Shown: piece by piece, positions 5,381-9,298 of the stretch | Position numbering within the stretch: position 1 is the first letter of the stretch | Layout: every line of letters begins with the position of its first letter | NCBI GenBank assembly: GCA_030150795.1 | Contig: JASLFF010000684.1 | Coordinates: 1-9,298, forward strand | DNA: 9,298 bases | DNA from: Terriglobales bacterium | GTDB lineage: Bacteria; Acidobacteriota; Terriglobia; Terriglobales; Gp1-AA117 | Direction: 5' to 3' | Position numbers and translations under genes: made by a program | The notes under the pieces: model-generated | The model's input: only the letters and a program-made list of their open reading frames with translations | The model's database searches: none | Told to the model about the DNA's origin: nothing

Positions 5381-8062
5381 CTAGAATAGCCGTTCCTGGC
5401 GCTTCAGGTTGCCGAAGGATCCAATGTTCGCCAGGGTAAACGCAAAACGGTACTGGTTTTCATTACGGACTGAACCGAGAGAAAAGCGCCGGTACTCGAA
5501 GCTCAGTCCACAGCAATCCCAGTTATAGGCAGTTTGCGCGGCCCCATATTGCAGCAGGTTGAACTCGCGATCAAAACCGATGTTTCCGGCGGCGCTCCAG
5601 CCTCTTTTAGTGGGACTTCCATATCCGAGTTGCGCGCGAATTTGGTCAAAGAGCGGCGGTACGCACGCCGGCTGGTTAAAGACGTGCGGGATGCAGGTGG
5701 GCAACACCAGTCCTGTAGTGGGATCGGTTACCACCTCGCCTGGGACCTGCAGGTAAGCATGGCTGGCGCCAACGGAGAAGTCTCCGAAATGGAATCCGCT
5801 ATAGAAGGTGCTGGAATTGATGCGGCCCTTCTTGCTGTCATAGTCAAGCTGCCATTCCAGATCGCTGTTGGAGCTGGTGCGCACGCGCAGCCGCGATACC
5901 ACCGGAGAAAACCGCCGAGGATCGGTAACGAAAGCGATGCCGGTGAAGCTTGCCGTGGTGGTCAAGACGTTGCGCGTGCCGTTCACAACTGCGCCGCCAA
6001 AAGTCGGGTCGGCAAAGTACTTCATTTTGACTTCCCAACTCACAAATTCATCCGCGCCCGCGGGGGCACAGGACGCATCCGCAGCAATAGCCTGGGCGCT
6101 CTCGGCAGAAGCCGTACCGGATGTTTCTTGTTTGCATCCTGGACGCTCCCGCTTGGTAAAAAGCCTTTGCAGCAAGCCGGCCTCAACTTCATTGGTGTTG
6201 CTGAGAATATCTCTGAAGTCAAAGCGAATGATGTTGCCGAAGTTCTCCACGCCATTTGTGTAGCGATAGACAATTCGCGGCTCAATGGTGTGCTTTATTT
6301 TCCGTCCTGCGATTGTTCCATCAAAAACCTTGCTGAGCACCGGCGGACGCAGTTCAACGCTCGTGGCTATGGTGCGCCGATTAAACAGGTCATGGTGCGC
6401 AATAGTAATCCCTTGCGTTGTGGACTCCTGCTGGGAGTAAACGGTGTTGCGGAGTTGAACATCCGGACGGAAAGTCCAGCCTTTATAAAAAATGGGAAGA
6501 CTTATGTCAGGATCCACATCAGCGCGGCCAACCACCCCGGGAGTAACAAAGCCGGGCTGGCTGCGCCGCAAGCCGCCGGCATCCACGTCATATGACCAAT
6601 AAATGGGTGTGTCAAAAATCCTTCGATCCACGCTGGAAAATTCGACACCCGGCGCGTGCAGAATCGTGATGACGTCGTCATTAATTTTGCTCTGGAAGTT
6701 CTGGTAACGCGCCAAAAAACCGTTAAATGAAAAACCCTGAAGGTTCTTTGTCAGGAAAGCTGCGGACTTAACCTCCGAATCCACAGCTTGGGAAAAATTC
6801 TCAGTAAAAGCCAGCCTGAAGATGAAAGAACTCAGGTAATCAATGGAAGCAACGCCGCGGACATCATGGGCAAACGTGGTTTCGGCATTGAGTTTTACGT
6901 CTTCTCCACCCTGCTTGGTGGTTGTCGAAACAGTCTTCCCGGTTTGATCGACCGACGTTGTTGTGATGCCTCGATCCAGCACGCCGAAGTAACTCAGGTT
7001 AAGAAATGACGCTTCATTGGGGCGATAGCGATAACTTTCCTGCAGCGCCCATCCTCTTTTGGAAAGATATTCGCCGCCCAGCGTGGCGTCCATGCTGCGA
7101 TTCATGGCCCAATAAAAGGAGTCGCCAATCACTGTGCCTTTGGTATTCGAGGTCCCGAAGTTCGGGATCAGGAAGCCGCTTTCCCGCCCTAAGCGCTCCA
7201 CCGGCGGCGAGGCATACGGCAAATAAAAAACTGGAACACCTTTAAGGCGGAAAGTGGCGTTGTAAACGTGCGCGGAACTGCCCACTCGCATGATGATTTT
7301 TGCCGCGGTAAATGTCCACTTGGGACGAGGCAGCTCGCACGAGGTTACCGACCCGTGATGGAGTACGTACTCATCCGGCCCGGTCTGCTCCACCATCTTG
7401 CCGGAAAATGAAAGCGGACTGGATGACGTGAGTGTAACGCTGCGCCCTTTGAATCGTGCTCCCGTGGAGCCGCGCACATCGTAAAACTTGCCCGTTTGAG
7501 AATGGAGGTTGTAACTGCCTTCACTGCCGCTGATATGTATGTCACGCCGGCCGCCGTCTAAAGAAACATGGCCCTTGGCCGTAACGTCGCCGGTCGCGGA
7601 ATCATACGTCACAAGGTCGCCGTGGAAAATGTAGTCTGTGAACTGAATCTGCACGTCGCCTCGCAAAGTGTAAACCTTGCCTGCCTGCTCGCACTCACGC
7701 GCATCAATGATCACAGGATGCTCTTCGCTGATCGGTACACGCACTTTCTTGTTGTTTTGAGTTGCAGCCTGAGCGGTTCCACCGCTTTGCGGCGCGGTAG
7801 TTGGAGCTGACGATGCAAACTGCGGTGCCGCGGCCGGAGAAGTAATCACGGAATGACAATTTCCGACAGGTGCTTTTGTGGCCGCAGGGTTTTGTTCTGG
7901 TTGGGCTGGCGAGGGTGTGGCAGCTGGCGTGCTTTGTTCCATTGGCATTGCAGGATCCTGTGCGCTCTGGCCTGTGAGCGCCTGGCTTGTCACTAGCAGC
8001 GCGGTGACAAACAAGTGACAAAGCAGTCCTGCTGTGATAACAAATTTATATTGGGAACGCAT
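5381..8062 (-). CDS. lptD: LPS-assembly outer-membrane protein LptD
   Basis: LptD is the beta-barrel that, with lipoprotein LptE, inserts lipopolysaccharide into the outer leaflet of the outer membrane. From the ATG at 8062 (893 residues) a signal peptide covers about 1-30 and a Pro/Ala/Gln-rich spacer about 31-105. An OstA/LptA-like periplasmic beta-jellyroll follows (about 115-220). The hallmark block runs from GSVTSCELPRPKW (237-249) through GVPVFYLPYASPPVERLGRESGFLIPNFG to DATLGGEYLSKRGW (325-338). The rest is barrel strands ending near residue 890. C242 (TSC) and the adjacent C850-C851 match the E. coli disulfide cysteines; C69 or C124 could supply the fourth. C643/C665 and C790/C800 are further candidate pairs in loops. 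A GTG at 8095 would add 11 residues before the signal peptide; neither start has a clear ribosome site, and the ATG gives the better signal peptide. The gene heads a cluster ending in DsbA-like and SurA-like genes, both folding factors for LptD in E. coli. Confidence 0.95.
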   Translation of the reverse strand: MRSQYKFVITAGLLCHLFVTALLVTSQALTGQSAQDPAMPMEQSTPAATPSPAQPEQNPAATKAPVGNCHSVITSPAAAPQFASSAPTTAPQSGGTAQAATQNNKKVRVPISEEHPVIIDARECEQAGKVYTLRGDVQIQFTDYIFHGDLVTYDSATGDVTAKGHVSLDGGRRDIHISGSEGSYNLHSQTGKFYDVRGSTGARFKGRSVTLTSSSPLSFSGKMVEQTGPDEYVLHHGSVTSCELPRPKWTFTAAKIIMRVGSSAHVYNATFRLKGVPVFYLPYASPPVERLGRESGFLIPNFGTSNTKGTVIGDSFYWAMNRSMDATLGGEYLSKRGWALQESYRYRPNEASFLNLSYFGVLDRGITTTSVDQTGKTVSTTTKQGGEDVKLNAETTFAHDVRGVASIDYLSSFIFRLAFTENFSQAVDSEVKSAAFLTKNLQGFSFNGFLARYQNFQSKINDDVITILHAPGVEFSSVDRRIFDTPIYWSYDVDAGGLRRSQPGFVTPGVVGRADVDPDISLPIFYKGWTFRPDVQLRNTVYSQQESTTQGITIAHHDLFNRRTIATSVELRPPVLSKVFDGTIAGRKIKHTIEPRIVYRYTNGVENFGNIIRFDFRDILSNTNEVEAGLLQRLFTKRERPGCKQETSGTASAESAQAIAADASCAPAGADEFVSWEVKMKYFADPTFGGAVVNGTRNVLTTTASFTGIAFVTDPRRFSPVVSRLRVRTSSNSDLEWQLDYDSKKGRINSSTFYSGFHFGDFSVGASHAYLQVPGEVVTDPTTGLVLPTCIPHVFNQPACVPPLFDQIRAQLGYGSPTKRGWSAAGNIGFDREFNLLQYGAAQTAYNWDCCGLSFEYRRFSLGSVRNENQYRFAFTLANIGSFGNLKRQERLF

Positions 8063-8169
8063 GCCGTAGAAAAGCCAGTCTGGGCAAGTTACCACGGCAA
8101 GTTTTGTAAAAGCAAAGGTTGCCCAGCCAGCATGCCTCCCACTCCTGGCGAAAATCTCCGAATCGGCCC

Positions 8170-9298
8170 ATGACTTGCCCTCTCTGCGGTAAGGCGTTTC
8201 CTTGCGTCCATAGTCGCAGGAACACCTCTGCCCTTGTGGACCACCAGGCGGACCATGACATCCTGGCAGCCGATTTTGCAGCCGATGAGCAGCCTCTTGC
8301 GCCGCCGGCAGTCCGTGCTGTTGCGGGTGAAGTTCGAGCTGCGTCCGATCCCGCGTGGAGAAGGGAAATCGTCTCGCGGGTGCAGCAGCATCGTGCGCGC
8401 CGTCGCCGTCCAGTTGATCCCAATGCCATGGAACTGGATTTTCCTGCTGACGCTCCGCTTTCCTTTGGCACTAACTCAGACGATGGCCCGATGCCGCCTC
8501 CGCCTGAGCGCTTTCATGAAATCGTAATCCCGCAGAACATGGTCAAGCCGGTGATGGGCAGACCTGAACCGCCAAAGGTCATTCGTTTCCCGCGCACACA
8601 GCCCGCGTACGTTCCTACGGTTGAAGAAGTCATGCTCGATGAACTTGAGCATGCTGCGCCCGCACCTGAATCGCCCAGAATCAGAATGGAATCCTATGAC
8701 GCTGCGCCGATGGAGATGGAGTTAGAGCCAATTGACCAGGTTGAGATCGAGCCGGTCGCAAGACCTTCCCTGCAAGGCCAGCAGATGGAGCTGCTGCCCA
8801 GCTTTGATGATATCCAACTGGAGCCTGAAGAAGCGCGCATCGATAAAGACTCTGAAGTGATTCCTCGGCCGGCGCCCCTGCACCAGAGGCTGGTTGCCGG
8901 GTTGGTGGATGTGGCGATTGTTTTTCTGGCTACCGGCGTGTTTGCTCTCACGTTGATGGAGGCTGCGGACGGAATCCCGCACTCCAATATGGCGATGGTA
9001 TGCATGCTGGCTGCTGGTGGAATTTTCTGGCTGGTTTTTCAATACATCTTTCTTGTGTACCGTCGCGCTACCCCGGGGATGAATTTCGCCGGGCTTGAAC
9101 TATGCACCTTTGAAGGGAAAGCTACTACCATGTTTGAGCGCCAATGCCGCGCCGCTGCCAGCGCGCTTTCAGGGTTTTCTGTGGGCCTGGGCTACTTCTG
9201 GGCGCTGGTGGATGAAGATCGCGTGGGGTGGCACGACCGGATTAGCAGGACACATGTGCGGGCTTTTTCTTCAATCCCGAGCGGAGCGAGGGAGCCCT
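8170..9298 (+). CDS. RDD-domain membrane protein with N-terminal Cys knuckle, 3' end outside the window
   Basis: The frame is open from ATG 8170 to the window edge (376 codons) without a stop. The N terminus reads MTCPLCGKAFPCVH: C3, C6, C12 and H14 could bind a metal. A long linker (about 40-235) is rich in Pro, Glu, Asp and Met and looks disordered. The RDD domain begins at about 238 with HQRLVAGLVDVAIV (R240, D247) and closes with WHDRISRTHV (D356), the three residues that name the family. Three hydrophobic segments lie at about 243-262, 275-297 and 328-347. RDD proteins are thought to act in transport or stress, but the role here is unknown. The gene diverges from lptD, 107 nt apart. An in-frame TTG at 8119 would add 17 residues, but the ATG places the CxxC at the N terminus as is usual. 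The last codons run into a dispersed repeat, so the natural stop is probably close beyond the window. Confidence 0.85.
   Translation, partial: MTCPLCGKAFPCVHSRRNTSALVDHQADHDILAADFAADEQPLAPPAVRAVAGEVRAASDPAWRREIVSRVQQHRARRRRPVDPNAMELDFPADAPLSFGTNSDDGPMPPPPERFHEIVIPQNMVKPVMGRPEPPKVIRFPRTQPAYVPTVEEVMLDELEHAAPAPESPRIRMESYDAAPMEMELEPIDQVEIEPVARPSLQGQQMELLPSFDDIQLEPEEARIDKDSEVIPRPAPLHQRLVAGLVDVAIVFLATGVFALTLMEAADGIPHSNMAMVCMLAAGGIFWLVFQYIFLVYRRATPGMNFAGLELCTFEGKATTMFERQCRAAASALSGFSVGLGYFWALVDEDRVGWHDRISRTHVRAFSSIPSGAREP
9273..9293. repeat. Dispersed hairpin repeat, copy 2 (in the 3' end of the RDD gene)
   Basis: This copy is 20/21 identical to 5285-5305 and in the same orientation on the plus strand. 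In the RDD reading frame it encodes the tail SIPSGARE right after the conserved end of the RDD domain. The element therefore seems to have been captured as a C-terminal extension. Confidence 0.65.

Noticed and set aside
5534..6595. 353-codon open frame on the plus strand
   Set aside because: It lies wholly antisense to the LptD barrel and has no recognisable domain; LptD matches its family throughout this interval.
8119..8169. Earlier in-frame TTG start for the RDD gene
   Set aside because: AAAGG is immediately adjacent to it, and the added residues would push the CxxC knuckle away from the N terminus. The ATG at 8170 fits better, though not decisively.
8046..8471. Minus-strand frames opposite the RDD gene start
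   Set aside because: Low-complexity Arg/Ser/Ala-rich translation typical of an antisense shadow; the plus-strand frame has a zinc-knuckle-like start and the RDD domain.
8694..9042. Two overlapping minus-strand frames of about 100 codons
   Set aside because: They are antisense to the RDD linker and first membrane segments, with no family features.
1..9298. CRISPR array, tRNA/rRNA, insertion sequence or prophage
   Set aside because: No regularly spaced repeats, cloverleaf sequence, transposase/integrase motif or phage gene was found on either strand.

Overview
The window looks like chromosomal DNA from a diderm, moderately GC-rich bacterium. An LptD outer-membrane protein shows it has an LPS-type outer membrane. 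The gene set (LptD, SurA-like lipoprotein, DsbA-like oxidoreductase, LarE, an RDD protein with an N-terminal Cys knuckle) and a dispersed TCCCGAGC..GCGAGGGA element suggest an Acidobacteriota (Terriglobia/Koribacter-like) genome. That placement is inference from memory of such genomes, not from any search.

Layout. (1) 1-220, plus strand: the 3' end of a biotinyl/lipoyl carrier protein, probably entering from outside the window. (2) 256-1872, minus strand: a complete hipBA-type toxin-antitoxin operon, with an HTH antitoxin first and a HipA-family Ser/Thr kinase 12 nt downstream. Its promoter is well formed (TTGACT, 17 bp, TATTAA) and the spacer holds a site matching the E. coli HipB operator (TATCC-N8-GGATA) except for one base. 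The predicted transcript begins at or next to the antitoxin GTG. (3) 1873-2185: an AT-rich intergenic stretch with several related inverted half-sites and no convincing gene. (4) 2186-8062, minus strand: four genes in the order lptD, larE, dsbA-like, surA-like. (5) 8170 to the window end, plus strand and divergent from lptD: a gene still open at the window edge, encoding a Cys-knuckle / acidic linker / RDD membrane protein.

How the parts work together. In E. coli, LptD needs the periplasmic chaperone SurA and DsbA-made disulfides between a periplasmic pair and a C-terminal pair of cysteines. Here LptD has the matching cysteines (one in TSC, one or more nearer the N terminus, and an adjacent CC near the C terminus). 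A secreted CPFC thioredoxin-fold protein and a SurA/PpiC lipoprotein lie downstream on the same strand. The cluster therefore reads as an outer-membrane assembly module, with larE as the odd member. That LarE carries C95, C98 and C175, the three-cysteine pattern I associate with iron-sulfur-dependent LarE proteins rather than the single sacrificial cysteine of Lactobacillus LarE.

I see no RNA gene, CRISPR array, insertion sequence or prophage. I did not find a wholly new system. The items most worth a second look are the HipB-like operator/leaderless start, the LptD foldase cluster, the three-Cys LarE, the SurA-like protein lacking the second parvulin histidine, and the hairpin repeat running into the 3' end of the RDD gene.
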